The position numbers and the translations under genes are program-made. From Sediminicola sp. YIK13 (GTDB lineage Bacteria > Bacteroidota > Bacteroidia > Flavobacteriales > Flavobacteriaceae): 64,000 bases of DNA. Location: positions 2,460,501 through 2,524,500 of the forward strand of contig NZ_CP010535.1 of the NCBI RefSeq assembly GCF_001430825.1, written 5' to 3'. Under the pieces are notes generated by a model that was given only the letters and a program-made list of their open reading frames with translations, had not been told where the DNA came from and ran no database searches. This document shows, one piece after another, positions 35,936 to 45,122 of the stretch (positions are counted from its first letter, which is position 1; every line of letters begins with the position of its first letter).

Positions 35936-36385
35936 TTAATTGAGGTTTCTTCTCTGAATAAAAAATTTTTTCAATAGGTCGGAAGCTTCGTTTTCCAAAA
36001 GTCCTCCCCTAATTTTAGTTTTGGGGTGGAGGGTAGATCCCATTACACCACATCCTCTTTCAATATCAGTTGCCCCATAGACTATATTGCTAATTTGACT
36101 CCAATATAAAGCTCCAGCGCACATTTGACAAGGCTCTAGAGTCACATAAAGAGTACAATTATGCAAATATTTACCTCCTAAGTAGTTGGCAGCGGAAGTT
36201 ATAGCCTGCATTTCTGCATGTGCCGTAACATCATTTAACTGTTCTGTTAAATTATGGGCACGAGCAATAATCCTGTTTTGTATTACAATAATAGCCCCTA
36301 CAGGGACCTCGCCCTTTTCAAAGGCAGATTCAGCCTCTTGAAGGGCTCTTTTCATAAAATAGGCATCGTCCATTTCTAAATCCAT
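35936..36385 (-). CDS. tadA: Nucleoside deaminase / tRNA adenosine deaminase TadA
   Basis: This 149-residue protein contains the zinc deaminase signature HAEMQAI (His56, catalytic Glu58) and PCQMC (Cys86, Cys89) in TLEPCQMCAGAL. TadA makes inosine at the wobble position of tRNA-Arg(ACG). The segment YWSQISNIVYGATDIERGCG is typical of the TadA/GuaD group. Because guanine deaminases share most of these features, TadA is the likely but not certain call. It is the only such gene in view. The 5' end is 74 bases from the dxs start, which is divergent. Confidence 0.88.
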   Translation of the reverse strand: MDLEMDDAYFMKRALQEAESAFEKGEVPVGAIIVIQNRIIARAHNLTEQLNDVTAHAEMQAITSAANYLGGKYLHNCTLYVTLEPCQMCAGALYWSQISNIVYGATDIERGCGVMGSTLHPKTKIRGGLLENEASDLLKKFFIQRRNLN

Positions 36386-36442
36386 ACCTCAAAATTACAA
36401 TTTTAACCTATGATCTAGCTCTATCAAAAAATGAATTTAATG

Positions 36443-36450
36443 TACATTTG
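36443..36450 (+). promoter_or_regulatory. -7 element of dxs promoter
   Basis: TACATTTG (36443-36450) matches TAnnTTTG. The ATG at 36460 is only ten bases later, so the transcript would have a very short leader. No clear upstream TTG element is seen, so the call depends on one element. Confidence 0.4.
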
Positions 36451-36459
36451 CCTGAAGCC

Positions 36460-38223
36460 ATGAAACATCTAGAAAAAATAAACTTTCCCGCAGATCTTAG
36501 ACAGCTAAAAACCTTGGATCTCCCCCAGCTTGCCAAAGAAATAAGGGCCTTTATAATAGATATTGTTGCCACCAAGGAAGGGCATTTGGGCGCCAGCCTA
36601 GGCGTAGTGGAACTTACCATCGCCCTTCATTACGTATACAACACTCCATTAGATAAATTAATTTGGGATGTAGGCCATCAGGCTTATGTTCACAAAATAC
36701 TTACGGGAAGAAAAAATCTATTTGAGACCAACCGCCAAATGGGGGGTATCAGTGGCTTTCCCAATCGCAGTGAGAGCGAATATGATGATTTTGGAACTGG
36801 ACATAGCTCAACCTCTATCTCCGCTATTTTGGGAATGGCCCTAGCATCAAAAATTAAAGGGGATACAAAACGGCACCATATTGCGGTGATCGGTGATGCC
36901 TCTATCGCGAGTGGTATGGCCTTTGAAGGACTGAACCATGCAGGGGTTACAGACACAAACGTCCTGATAATCCTAAATGATAATGCCATTGGTATAGATC
37001 CCAGTGTTGGTGCACTTAAAAAATACTTGACCAACGTAAAAAAGGGTACCGCCAAAGAAGAAAATATTTTTGAATGCCTGAATTTTGATTATTCAGGACC
37101 TGTAGATGGTCATGATCTACCTGTTTTAATAGCAGAGCTGCAGCGCTTAAAAGCCGTTAAGGGTCCCAAATTACTACATATTATTACGACCAAGGGCAAG
37201 GGACTCCTGCAGGCAGAAACCGATCAAGTAACGTATCATGCCCCAGGAAAATTTGATAAATTGACAGGGGACCTAATTCCAAAACCGACACAGGAAGGCC
37301 CTCCCAAATATCAAGATGTTTTTGGGCACAGCATCGTTGAGCTGGCACTGAACAATAAGCATATTATAGGCATTACCCCTGCAATGCCCACCGGAAGTTC
37401 CCTTAAATATATGATGGAACAAATCCCTGAAAGGGCGTTTGATGTAGGTATTGCAGAGCAACACGCAGTTACCATGGCCGCCGGGATGGCCACAGAGGGA
37501 TTGGTTCCTTTTTGTAATATTTATTCCACCTTTTTACAGCGTGCCTACGATCAGGTCATTCACGATGTGGCCCTACAGAAATTGCCTGTGATCTTCTGTT
37601 TGGACAGGGCAGGATTGGTTGGGCAAGATGGCGCCACCCACCACGGAGTCTTCGATATCGCCTATCTAAGATGTATCCCCAATATGATCATCTTTGCGCC
37701 GATGAACGAGGTGGAACTTAGAAATATTATGTTCACCGCCCAATTGGGATTAGAAGGGCCCATAGCCATCCGTTACCCTAGGGGTAGAGGGGTGTTGAAA
37801 AACTGGAGGCTACCTTTTGAAAAAATAACTATAGGAACTGCTGTAGAATTACAAAAAGGCACAACAATTGCAGTGCTTTCGCTTGGACACATAGGAAACA
37901 ATGTTAGCGAACTATTAAAAGAAATTGATAGTTCCAAAAAGATAGGACATTACAATATTGGTTTTGTAAAACCCTTGGATGACGTTATGCTAAAAATGAT
38001 CCTTGAAAAGTACGAACACATCATTACCATAGAGGATGGTTCCAAAATTGGGGGAATGGGAAGTGCAGTTTTGGAATTTGCAAACAGAATAGGGTCCCAT
38101 AAAAAGATAAAAATATTTGGTATAGACGATAGCTTTATAGAACACGGTACTTTGGAAGAATTACAGGCCTTGTGCAACGTAGACGTATTATCGCTTAAAA
38201 AGTATATAAATGAGATTTATTGA
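36460..38223 (+). CDS. dxs: 1-deoxy-D-xylulose-5-phosphate synthase
   Basis: This encodes about 587 residues from the ATG at 36460; an in-frame TTG at 36448 lies inside the promoter. It is the first step of the MEP isoprenoid route. The thiamine diphosphate site is GDASIASGMAFEGLNHAG with ILNDN (145-175), His42 in ATKEGHLGASL and His73 in DVGHQ fit catalytic roles, and FDVGIAEQHAVTMAAGMA and DRAGLVGQDGATHHG are the conserved pyrimidine-domain motifs. It is about 30 residues shorter than E. coli Dxs, mostly in the linker. It overlaps the DUF3078 gene by 14 bases. Confidence 0.94.
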   Translation: MKHLEKINFPADLRQLKTLDLPQLAKEIRAFIIDIVATKEGHLGASLGVVELTIALHYVYNTPLDKLIWDVGHQAYVHKILTGRKNLFETNRQMGGISGFPNRSESEYDDFGTGHSSTSISAILGMALASKIKGDTKRHHIAVIGDASIASGMAFEGLNHAGVTDTNVLIILNDNAIGIDPSVGALKKYLTNVKKGTAKEENIFECLNFDYSGPVDGHDLPVLIAELQRLKAVKGPKLLHIITTKGKGLLQAETDQVTYHAPGKFDKLTGDLIPKPTQEGPPKYQDVFGHSIVELALNNKHIIGITPAMPTGSSLKYMMEQIPERAFDVGIAEQHAVTMAAGMATEGLVPFCNIYSTFLQRAYDQVIHDVALQKLPVIFCLDRAGLVGQDGATHHGVFDIAYLRCIPNMIIFAPMNEVELRNIMFTAQLGLEGPIAIRYPRGRGVLKNWRLPFEKITIGTAVELQKGTTIAVLSLGHIGNNVSELLKEIDSSKKIGHYNIGFVKPLDDVMLKMILEKYEHIITIEDGSKIGGMGSAVLEFANRIGSHKKIKIFGIDDSFIEHGTLEELQALCNVDVLSLKKYINEIY

Positions 38224-39349
38224 GTACCTATTTAGGCAAGTCAGAAGGTTGGCCATCATACTTTTGCTCTTCTTAAATTTTTTCGCTGTTACCGCACAGG
38301 ATACTATTCCCACAAGACAACCGATAGATACCACGGCCGTAGACACAATAACAGTTGACACCATTGTGATCCGCGCAGTGCAGACCAAAATCAGAAATAT
38401 TCCCCGCAGTGTAAACCTGACCAACCCCATTGTTTCCTTCAAAAAAACAAAAGCTAGAACCAAGGCATTCAACAAGTTTAAAGTACCCTCCTTCTGGCAG
38501 AATGAAAATATCCTTAAAATTAATCTTAACGAGGCGGCCTTTGTCAACTGGAAGGCCGGAGGTGACAATTCCATTGCCGCAGCCGGGAACCTGAAATTTA
38601 TTAAAAATTATAAATTTAGGTACATACAGTGGGATAATGACCTGGAATTTAGATATGGTCTCAATGCCCAAGAGGGGCGCAAAATAAGAAAAACAGAGGA
38701 TCTAATTAGACTAAGCTCCACCTTCGGCTATAGAAGGGACACCCTTAGCAATTGGTATTATTCCGTAAAGGCCAATTTTAACACCCAATTTTCAAATGGG
38801 TACAAATACCCGGACAGATCTACCCCCGTTTCTAGATTTATGGCTCCTGGATATCTATTTTTAGGAGCTGGTACCTCCTATATCCCAGATGGAAAAAGCT
38901 TCAATCTTTATATTTCTCCCATCACCCAAAAAATGACCTATGTCCAAGATCAAACCTTGGCCAATCAAGGCGCTTTTGGGGTTAAAAAGGCGGTTTTTGA
39001 TGCAGACGGGAATCTCATCACACCGGGCAAAAAGGTTTTCATGGAATTTGGTTTTCTCATTACCAATACGTGGCAAAAACAAATTTTCGAAAATGTTTAT
39101 TTAGATCATAGGATAAATCTCTATACCGATTATCTGAGGAGGTTTGGGAATATTGATGTGGATTGGGAGCTCAATATAAAGCTCGTAGTCAATAAATACA
39201 TCCAAACCAATATTGGTACCCAAATCATATATGATGATGATATTAAGTTTGAAGAACTCCGGAACGAGGATGGCACTATTGTGGATTCCGGGGGACCCAG
39301 AATCCAATTCAAACAAATATTAGGGGTAGGTGTGGCCTATTCCTTTTAA
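38210..39349 (+). CDS. DUF3078 outer-membrane protein
   Basis: This 379-residue protein has a signal peptide (LLLFLNFFAVTAQ) of about 29 residues followed by a Thr/Asp-rich linker. The DUF3078 pattern is seen in FWQNENILKINLNEAAFVNWKAGGDNSIAAAGN. The rest is beta-barrel-like with alternating strands ending IQFKQILGVGVAYSF, a C-terminal Phe as in outer-membrane proteins. No function is known for the family. It starts inside the dxs gene (14-base overlap), which suggests translational coupling, and its last four bases overlap the convergent dgt gene. Confidence 0.88.
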   Translation: MRFIEYLFRQVRRLAIILLLFLNFFAVTAQDTIPTRQPIDTTAVDTITVDTIVIRAVQTKIRNIPRSVNLTNPIVSFKKTKARTKAFNKFKVPSFWQNENILKINLNEAAFVNWKAGGDNSIAAAGNLKFIKNYKFRYIQWDNDLEFRYGLNAQEGRKIRKTEDLIRLSSTFGYRRDTLSNWYYSVKANFNTQFSNGYKYPDRSTPVSRFMAPGYLFLGAGTSYIPDGKSFNLYISPITQKMTYVQDQTLANQGAFGVKKAVFDADGNLITPGKKVFMEFGFLITNTWQKQIFENVYLDHRINLYTDYLRRFGNIDVDWELNIKLVVNKYIQTNIGTQIIYDDDIKFEELRNEDGTIVDSGGPRIQFKQILGVGVAYSF

Positions 39350-40692
39350 AGGTGCCTTCCCATTATTTTATTATGGATGTGTACCGCTGCACCATCCGAC
39401 AGACTGGCCACATAACAACAGGTGTTCAATAGAATTTGATAAATACTAAGATCCTCTGTACGCTGGTAAAAAGCCGGTAAAGTCTTTACCACTAACCTAT
39501 CGTAATTTGAAGCCTGTCCTTTGGTTTTCTGTACCAGGGCGCTTGTATAAACGTCCAAGATGTCCGAAATAATCCTGTACCCGGCTATTTCCTTTTCTAT
39601 TACTTCTTGGGATTGATAAACCTTTTCGACACTAAGTTGGATGATATCGGATATCTGTGCCTTGTATTTGCTTTTATCCAATAATGATACCCCAAAAGTG
39701 CCATCTAAAATAGCCTCTTCATTTTCTACAAAAACTTGTATCACATCAGTAATCAAGGTGCTGATCGCCAAAGCACGTAAATAGCTAAGTCGATCCTCCA
39801 TGTAGACCATTTCGTTGTATTTCTTTGTGTTGATCGAATCCTTTACCAATTTGATAAGATATTCCAGCGCAAAATCTTCTGGGATCAGTCCCAAATTAAT
39901 CCCATCTTCAAAATCGATAATTGTATAACAAATATCATCTGCGGCCTCTACCAAATAGGTCAAGGGATGCCTGGAAAAGGAACTATCCTTGCCTTGCCTT
40001 GTCTGGTTTAATCCAAGTTCTTTTGCCACTTCTTCAAAGAAATGTCGTTCTGTTTGAAAAAACCCAAACTTCTTGTCAGCAATATGTGCAGTTGGTTTTT
40101 TGGGTAAAGATTCCTTTGGGTATTTCATAAAAGCACCTAGGGTAGCATAACTCAGTCGCAGTCCACCTTGAACTCCCTCCCTAGTTTCCGTCAAAAGTTT
40201 TAAACCATTGGAGTTTCCCTCAAAATCAATAATATCCTGATATTCTTTTTCGGACAATTCTGAACGGTAATGTTGTCCGTTCCCAGTTTTAAAATATTCT
40301 CCTATGGCCTTTTCACCGCTATGACCAAATGGTGGGTTTCCAATATCATGGGCCAATGCAGCTGCGGCAACTATAGCACCAAAATCATTAAAATGATAAC
40401 CATGTACCTCTTTTAAATAGGGATGTTTCTCCAATATTTTTTTTCCAGCGATCCTTCCCAAACTCCTTCCAACCACAGAAACCTCCAAACTATGCGTAAG
40501 TCTGGTATGTACAAAGTCGGTTTTTGATAAGGGAATCACCTGTGTTTTATCTTGAAGGCTCCTAAAAGCAGCAGAAAAAATTATTCTATCATAATCTACC
40601 TCAAACCCCAAACGGGTCTCATCTTGTTCTTTTCGTAATCTTTTGTGGGTATCTCCCTGCCTTCTGAGGGATAGTAGCTGTTCCCAATTCAT
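39346..40692 (-). CDS. dgt: Deoxyguanosinetriphosphate triphosphohydrolase
   Basis: This 448-residue HD-domain enzyme hydrolyses dGTP (or other dNTPs) to deoxynucleoside and triphosphate. The N-terminus RLGFEVDYDRIIFSAAFRSLQDKTQV is the Dgt substrate-binding signature. HD residues are His67 (RLTHSLEVS) and His115-Asp116 (AAALAHDIGNPPFGHSGE), with ADDICYTIIDFED downstream. The length fits the Dgt type 1/3 subset. There is no signal peptide. It is convergent with the DUF3078 gene, with a 4-base overlap of ends. Confidence 0.93.
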   Translation of the reverse strand: MNWEQLLSLRRQGDTHKRLRKEQDETRLGFEVDYDRIIFSAAFRSLQDKTQVIPLSKTDFVHTRLTHSLEVSVVGRSLGRIAGKKILEKHPYLKEVHGYHFNDFGAIVAAAALAHDIGNPPFGHSGEKAIGEYFKTGNGQHYRSELSEKEYQDIIDFEGNSNGLKLLTETREGVQGGLRLSYATLGAFMKYPKESLPKKPTAHIADKKFGFFQTERHFFEEVAKELGLNQTRQGKDSSFSRHPLTYLVEAADDICYTIIDFEDGINLGLIPEDFALEYLIKLVKDSINTKKYNEMVYMEDRLSYLRALAISTLITDVIQVFVENEEAILDGTFGVSLLDKSKYKAQISDIIQLSVEKVYQSQEVIEKEIAGYRIISDILDVYTSALVQKTKGQASNYDRLVVKTLPAFYQRTEDLSIYQILLNTCCYVASLSDGAAVHIHNKIMGRHL

Positions 40693-40933
40693 AGTACTTT
40701 GTTTGAAGACGCAAGATACATTTTAATGCATTCGACATCCAAATAGCCAAGAGTTAAAACTGATGTTACCCTATTTATTACCTCCTCAATCAAAAGGTCA
40801 CGATTATAATCTTAATAATTACTTAATCTAAAATTTACCTAAAAATGTAAATAAAGTCCGAATTTGGCTCTGTCTTAAGACAGGTTTTAGATTTCATCAT
40901 ATATTAGTTTTTGTCAACTTTCTGTAGAAATCG

Positions 40934-40966
40934 AAAGGCTGCCTCTGATCAGGGCGGCTTTTTTTC
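40934..40966 (+). terminator. Orphan intrinsic terminator upstream of the OprP-like gene
   Basis: AAAGGCTGCC pairs with GGCGGCTT (about nine base pairs with two G-U) around a short loop and is followed by TTTTTTT. No coding gene precedes it on this strand, so it ends either a small RNA or an upstream leader. Confidence 0.55.
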
Positions 40967-41009
40967 TATAGAAAGAGGACGGCAGAAATATTTTATTGTT
41001 AATCCACAG

Positions 41010-41028
41010 TTAATGTTAACTTAACATT
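41010..41028 (+). promoter_or_regulatory. Pho-box-like direct repeat, copy 2 (porin gene)
   Basis: TTAATGTTAACTTAACATT shares 15 of 19 bases with the copy at 31523-31541. It also forms a perfect inverted repeat AATGTTAA-C-TTAACATT (41012-41028). It lies about 37 bases before the porin ATG. The position suggests control by a PhoB-type regulator. Confidence 0.5.
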
Positions 41029-41064
41029 GGTATTGGTTCTTTGCGGCGACAAAAACTAATAACA

Positions 41065-42270
41065 ATGAAATTAAGAATTCTTACAACAAGCTTATTCTTG
41101 TTGGCACTTACATCAAGTTTCTCACAGGTAACAGAAGCACCTGCTTTTGGAAAAGGTCTATTCAACTTAGTAGGGAAAGACAGCACCTTTACCATGAAAA
41201 TTGCAACTAGAATGCAATTATTAGGAGTTGCCTCATGGCAAAAGGAAGAAGGCGGTGGATTGATCAATCCTGAATCCAATTATTTGGTGCGTAGGGCCCG
41301 TTTAAAATTTGATGGTTTTGTATACTCTCCCAAGTTAGAGTACAAATTAGAGTTGGGATTATCCAATAGGGATATTTCTGGGGCATCTGAATTCACAAGC
41401 AACTCACCGAGATATATATTGGATGCAGTAGTGATGTGGAACTTTTACGAGAATTTTGAACTTTGGGTAGGGCAGACCAAACTTCCCGGTAACGTTGAGC
41501 GGGTTGTATCATCTGGAAACCTCCAAATGGTAGATCGTTCCCTTGTGAACAGCCGCTTTAACATAGACCGTGATATGGGGATCCAATTAAGACACAAAAC
41601 AAACCTATTTGGTAATGTTGTGATGCGTGAAAAATTTGCTATCTCTCAAGGTGAAGGAAGAAATGTAACGGGAGACAATTTAGGAGGCTATCAGTATACC
41701 TCACGTTTGGAATTATTGCCTTTCGGAGAATTTAAAGGGGATTATACTGGAGCTGATTTAGAAAGGGAAACTAGTCCAAAATTGATGCTAGCTGCTACCT
41801 ATGATATCAACCATGATGCTGTTAGAAACAGAAGTAATCTAGGTTCCTACATGGAAATTGACAATGGCACCGGTTTCTACGAGACCACTATTAATACTTT
41901 GTTTGTTGATGCCATGTTCAAATACAACGGATTTTCATTTATGGGGGAATATGCATATAGGGATGCAAACGATCCATTGGCAAAAAATTCGGACGGTACT
42001 CTAACCGGCGACATAGTGCAGGTAGGTGACGGTCTTAACTTGCAAATGGGATATCTACTTAAAAATGACTGGGAAGTATCTGGGCGTTACACAAATATTA
42101 CACTAGATGAAAATATAACTGGAAGATCTCCTGAAGACCAGTACACCTTAGGATTGTCCAGATATATCCTCGGTCATAAATTAAAAGTGCAAACTGATAT
42201 TAGTTATTTGAATGTGGACGGTGGAACAGATGAAGTAATGTACCGCTTACAAATGGATGTTCACTTTTAG
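41065..42270 (+). CDS. OprP/OprO-like phosphate-selective porin
   Basis: This encodes about 401 residues from the ATG at 41065, with a signal peptide MKLRILTTSLFLLALTSSFSQ; a TTG at 41041 is upstream in frame but not plausible. The mature sequence has the OprP/OprO features: FTMKIATRMQLLGVASWQ, RRARLKFDGFVYSPKLEYKLELGLSN, then FELWVGQTKLPGN and many barrel strands ending YRLQMDVHF. It would form a trimeric outer-membrane channel for phosphate or polyphosphate. It lies 112 bases before pstS, both being preceded by the same 19-bp element, so both are likely phosphate-starvation genes. Confidence 0.88.
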   Translation: MKLRILTTSLFLLALTSSFSQVTEAPAFGKGLFNLVGKDSTFTMKIATRMQLLGVASWQKEEGGGLINPESNYLVRRARLKFDGFVYSPKLEYKLELGLSNRDISGASEFTSNSPRYILDAVVMWNFYENFELWVGQTKLPGNVERVVSSGNLQMVDRSLVNSRFNIDRDMGIQLRHKTNLFGNVVMREKFAISQGEGRNVTGDNLGGYQYTSRLELLPFGEFKGDYTGADLERETSPKLMLAATYDINHDAVRNRSNLGSYMEIDNGTGFYETTINTLFVDAMFKYNGFSFMGEYAYRDANDPLAKNSDGTLTGDIVQVGDGLNLQMGYLLKNDWEVSGRYTNITLDENITGRSPEDQYTLGLSRYILGHKLKVQTDISYLNVDGGTDEVMYRLQMDVHF

Positions 42271-42312
42271 AACCCAGAATATTGACTTTCAGGGATTTGA
42301 CCAAATTAATTC

Positions 42313-42331
42313 TTTACATTGAATTAACCTT
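42313..42331 (+). promoter_or_regulatory. Pho-box-like direct repeat, copy 3 (pstS)
   Basis: TTTACATT-GAA-TTAACCTT, an 11-bp-period direct repeat. A TAAATTTA -7-like string (42350-42357) follows after 18 bases, so the repeat occupies the -33 position, as PhoB sites do in Proteobacteria. The pstS ATG is at 42382. Confidence 0.55.
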
Positions 42332-42381
42332 TCATATTTTATTAATTAATAAATTTAGCAACTTTTAAAAGTATATTTCAA

Positions 42382-43326
42382 ATGAAAAAACTTGTATGCT
42401 TAGTATCCTTGGCCTTAGTATTGGCTGCCTGCGGTGAAAAAAAGGAAAAAAATGATGGAACCGCATCCTTATCTGGAACAATTAAAGTAGATGGTTCCAG
42501 CACCGTGTTTCCTATCACAGAAGCTGTTGCTGAAGAATTCAGAAGTGAACAACCAGATGTAAAGGTTACCATTGGTGTTTCAGGAACGGGTGGTGGTTTC
42601 AATAAATTTTCAAGGGGAGAAACCAATATTTCCAATGCTTCACGTCCAATCAAAGACCAAGAAAAAGCAATTTGTGAAGAAAACAACATTAACTACATTG
42701 AGTTGGAAGTGGCCTATGACGGCCTGGCTGTTTTAGTTCATCCAGAGAACACTTGGGTAGATAGCTTTACTGTTGAAGAATTAAAGAAAATATGGGAGCC
42801 CGCAGCACAGGGAACCATAATGAAATGGAGTCAGATTCGTCCAGAATGGCCTAATGAAGAGATACATTTATACGGACCTGGTGTTGCCTCTGGTACCTAT
42901 GATTATTTCACAGAAGCAGTTGTTGGGAAGAGTGGTTCCAGTAGAGGTGACTTTACGGCCAGTGAAGATGACCATGTTTTGGTTCAGGGAATCGCAGGAG
43001 ATAAATTCTCTTTAGGATTTTTTGGATTGGCCTATTATGCTGAAAATAAGGATAAGCTAACACTGATTGGGGTTAATAATGGTACAGAGGTGGTAAAACC
43101 TTCTTTAGAAACCGTAAAGAATGGTACCTATAGCCCATTATCAAGACCGTTATTTATTTATGTAAACAGTACTTCGGTTAAATCTCCAGAAGTGGTTGAA
43201 TTCGTGAACTTCTATTTAGAAAATGCCGGTGAACTGGCTACAGATGTGGGATATATTCCATTGCCTGCAGATCTCTATGCAAAGCAAAAAGAAAGCTTTA
43301 AAGCTTTTGTGGAAAGCAATCAATAA
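42382..43326 (+). CDS. pstS: Phosphate ABC transporter substrate-binding lipoprotein
   Basis: This 314-residue lipoprotein (ALVLAAC, Cys17) captures phosphate in the periplasm. The motif [17 protein letters not shown] is the conserved PstS opening, and [24 protein letters not shown] contributes to the phosphate site. Later segments [13 protein letters not shown] and [17 protein letters not shown] fit the family. The gene is separated from pstC by a strong hairpin, which should make PstS more abundant than the membrane subunits. It heads pstSCAB-phoU. Confidence 0.94.
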   Translation: MKKLVCLVSLALVLAACGEKKEKNDGTASLSGTIKVDGSSTVFPITEAVAEEFRSEQPDVKVTIGVSGTGGGFNKFSRGETNISNASRPIKDQEKAICEENNINYIELEVAYDGLAVLVHPENTWVDSFTVEELKKIWEPAAQGTIMKWSQIRPEWPNEEIHLYGPGVASGTYDYFTEAVVGKSGSSRGDFTASEDDHVLVQGIAGDKFSLGFFGLAYYAENKDKLTLIGVNNGTEVVKPSLETVKNGTYSPLSRPLFIYVNSTSVKSPEVVEFVNFYLENAGELATDVGYIPLPADLYAKQKESFKAFVESNQ

Positions 43327-43344
43327 ATCAATACTTTGGTTTCA

Positions 43345-43376
43345 AAAAATCAGGCGCTTTTAGGTGCCTGATTTTT
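43345..43376 (+). terminator. Intra-operon hairpin between pstS and pstC
   Basis: Perfect 11-bp arms AAAAATCAGGC / GCCTGATTTTT flank a ten-base loop, and the T-rich arm serves as the tail. It lies 18 bases after pstS and 20 bases before the pstC ATG, so it is a partial terminator or mRNA stabiliser within the operon. Confidence 0.78.
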
Positions 43377-43396
43377 ACTATGTAAAATCATCATAC

Positions 43397-44275
43397 ATGC
43401 GTAAGATTAAAGAACTTATAATTGAGAAATCGCTTTTAACAAGCGCCTTGATTACGATTGCCGTTACCATAGGTATCATTTTGGTTCTTTCCATTGAAGC
43501 AGTGCAATTCTTTAGCGAGGTGTCTCTCTTTGATTTTTTCACGGATACACAATGGACCCCTTTGTTTACGGAAAAACACTTTGGAATTCTTCCTCTTCTC
43601 TCGGGAACCTTGTTAACATCTTTTATTGCCATTGCGGTGGCTTTGCCCATTGGGCTTACTATAAGTATCTACCTAAGCGAATACGCCCCAAGGAATTTCA
43701 GGAAAACTGTAAAGCCCTTATTAGAACTTTTGGCTTCGATACCAACTGTGGTTTACGGTTTTTTTGCCTTAATTGTGGTGACTCCTTTTTTACAGGAATT
43801 TATCCCCAATCTTGCAGGCTTCAATTCCCTTTCTGCGGGAATTGTAATGGGAATAATGATTATACCCTATATCTCCTCCATTAGTGAGGATGCGTTACAC
43901 GCAGTACCGGCTTCCTTGAGGGAGGCATCATACGGCATGGGGGCCACCAAACTACAAACGGCATTTAAGGTAATTGTGCCCGCGGCATCCTCGGGTATAA
44001 TCGTTTCTATAATCTTGGCCATTTCCAGGGCGATTGGGGAAACAATGATTGTTGCCATTGCCGCAGGTCAGCAACCTCGATTGACCTTAGACCCGACAGT
44101 TCCTGTGGAAACTATTACCGCCTATATTGTTCAGGTCAGTTTGGGAGATGTGCAACATGGTTCCTTGGAATACAGAACCATCTTTGCCGCAGGAATCACT
44201 CTGTTTGTATTTACATTTTTGTTAAATACATTGAGTTATAGAATTAGAAAAAAATACCAGGAGAAATATGAATAA
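43397..44275 (+). CDS. pstC: Phosphate ABC transporter permease PstC
   Basis: This encodes about 292 residues from the ATG at 43397. An upstream frame to 43364 runs over the hairpin and is rejected. Six membrane helices are visible, with the PstC signature LLELLASIPTVVYGFFALIVVTPFLQ and the coupling loop SISEDALHAVPASLREASYGMGATKLQTAFKVIVPAASSGI. It pairs with PstA to form the phosphate channel. It overlaps pstA by eight bases. Confidence 0.94.
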   Translation: MRKIKELIIEKSLLTSALITIAVTIGIILVLSIEAVQFFSEVSLFDFFTDTQWTPLFTEKHFGILPLLSGTLLTSFIAIAVALPIGLTISIYLSEYAPRNFRKTVKPLLELLASIPTVVYGFFALIVVTPFLQEFIPNLAGFNSLSAGIVMGIMIIPYISSISEDALHAVPASLREASYGMGATKLQTAFKVIVPAASSGIIVSIILAISRAIGETMIVAIAAGQQPRLTLDPTVPVETITAYIVQVSLGDVQHGSLEYRTIFAAGITLFVFTFLLNTLSYRIRKKYQEKYE

Positions 44276-45122
44276 TATTCAGAAAAACAGGTGGAAAGAC
44301 CAAGCTTTCAAATATTGGGGTATTTTTTGCACCATTATTGGTCTGGTCTTGTTGGCCGTTTTCATCGGGGATATTCTTATCGATGGAATCCGTAGGATCG
44401 ATTGGGGCTTCATCACAGACCTTCCTTCCAGAAAGGCAGAGAATTCTGGTATCTACACAGCCCTTATGGGAAGTATTTGGATTTTAGTTTTAACTACCAT
44501 AATAGCCTTTCCAATTGGGGTGGCTGCTGGTATATATTTGGAAGAATATGCCAAAAACAATAAGTTGGCAGGTCTTTTGGAGATCAATATATCCAACCTG
44601 GCGGGTGTACCTTCCATAATATACGGTCTTCTGGGCCTAGAGGTCTTTGTGCGCATCATGAACCTTGGCGCCAGTGTACTAGCAGGAAGTTTAACACTGT
44701 CCCTACTGATCCTTCCCATTGTAATTGTGGCCACCAGAGAAGCAATTAAAGCGGTCCCAAAATCCATTAAAGATGCTTCTTATGCTTTGGGAGCGTCTAA
44801 ATGGCAAACTATTTGGCACCAAATTTTACCAGCTTCAGGCGGGGGCATCCTCACGGGGGTTATCTTAGCACTATCCAGAGCAGTTGGGGAAACAGCGCCA
44901 CTCATCGTGGTTGGGGCCCTGGCATATGTACCCTTCGCACCCAGTAGTCCGATGGATGAGTTTTCTGTGATGCCGATTCAAATATTCAATTGGATATCTC
45001 GACCTCAATCCGGGTTTATAGAAAACGCCGCTGCGGCTATCATTATATTATTGGGCATCACTTTTATCATGAATGGTATTGCGGTGTACTTTAGAAACAA
45101 ATGGCAGAAGAAATGGAAATAA
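44268..45122 (+). CDS. pstA: Phosphate ABC transporter permease PstA
   Basis: This 284-residue protein has six membrane helices and the segments [23 protein letters not shown] and [70 protein letters not shown], the PstA coupling region. It starts eight bases inside pstC and runs up to or over the start of pstB, in the order usual for pstSCAB. Confidence 0.94.
   Translation: MNNIQKNRWKDQAFKYWGIFCTIIGLVLLAVFIGDILIDGIRRIDWGFITDLPSRKAENSGIYTALMGSIWILVLTTIIAFPIGVAAGIYLEEYAKNNKLAGLLEINISNLAGVPSIIYGLLGLEVFVRIMNLGASVLAGSLTLSLLILPIVIVATREAIKAVPKSIKDASYALGASKWQTIWHQILPASGGGILTGVILALSRAVGETAPLIVVGALAYVPFAPSSPMDEFSVMPIQIFNWISRPQSGFIENAAAAIIILLGITFIMNGIAVYFRNKWQKKWK

Larger units (their letters stand above)
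40693..41064. other. Intergenic region with orphan hairpins upstream of the phosphate porin gene
   Basis: This stretch holds no protein-coding gene. It contains a perfect palindrome CTGTCTTAAGACAG (40870-40883), then a rightward terminator (40934-40966), then the Pho-box-like repeat (41010-41028). A short RNA of about 60-110 nt or a leader attenuator would fit, but there is no exact promoter: the nearest TAnnTTTG-like string (TAGTTTTTG near 40905) has one extra base. Confidence 0.4.
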
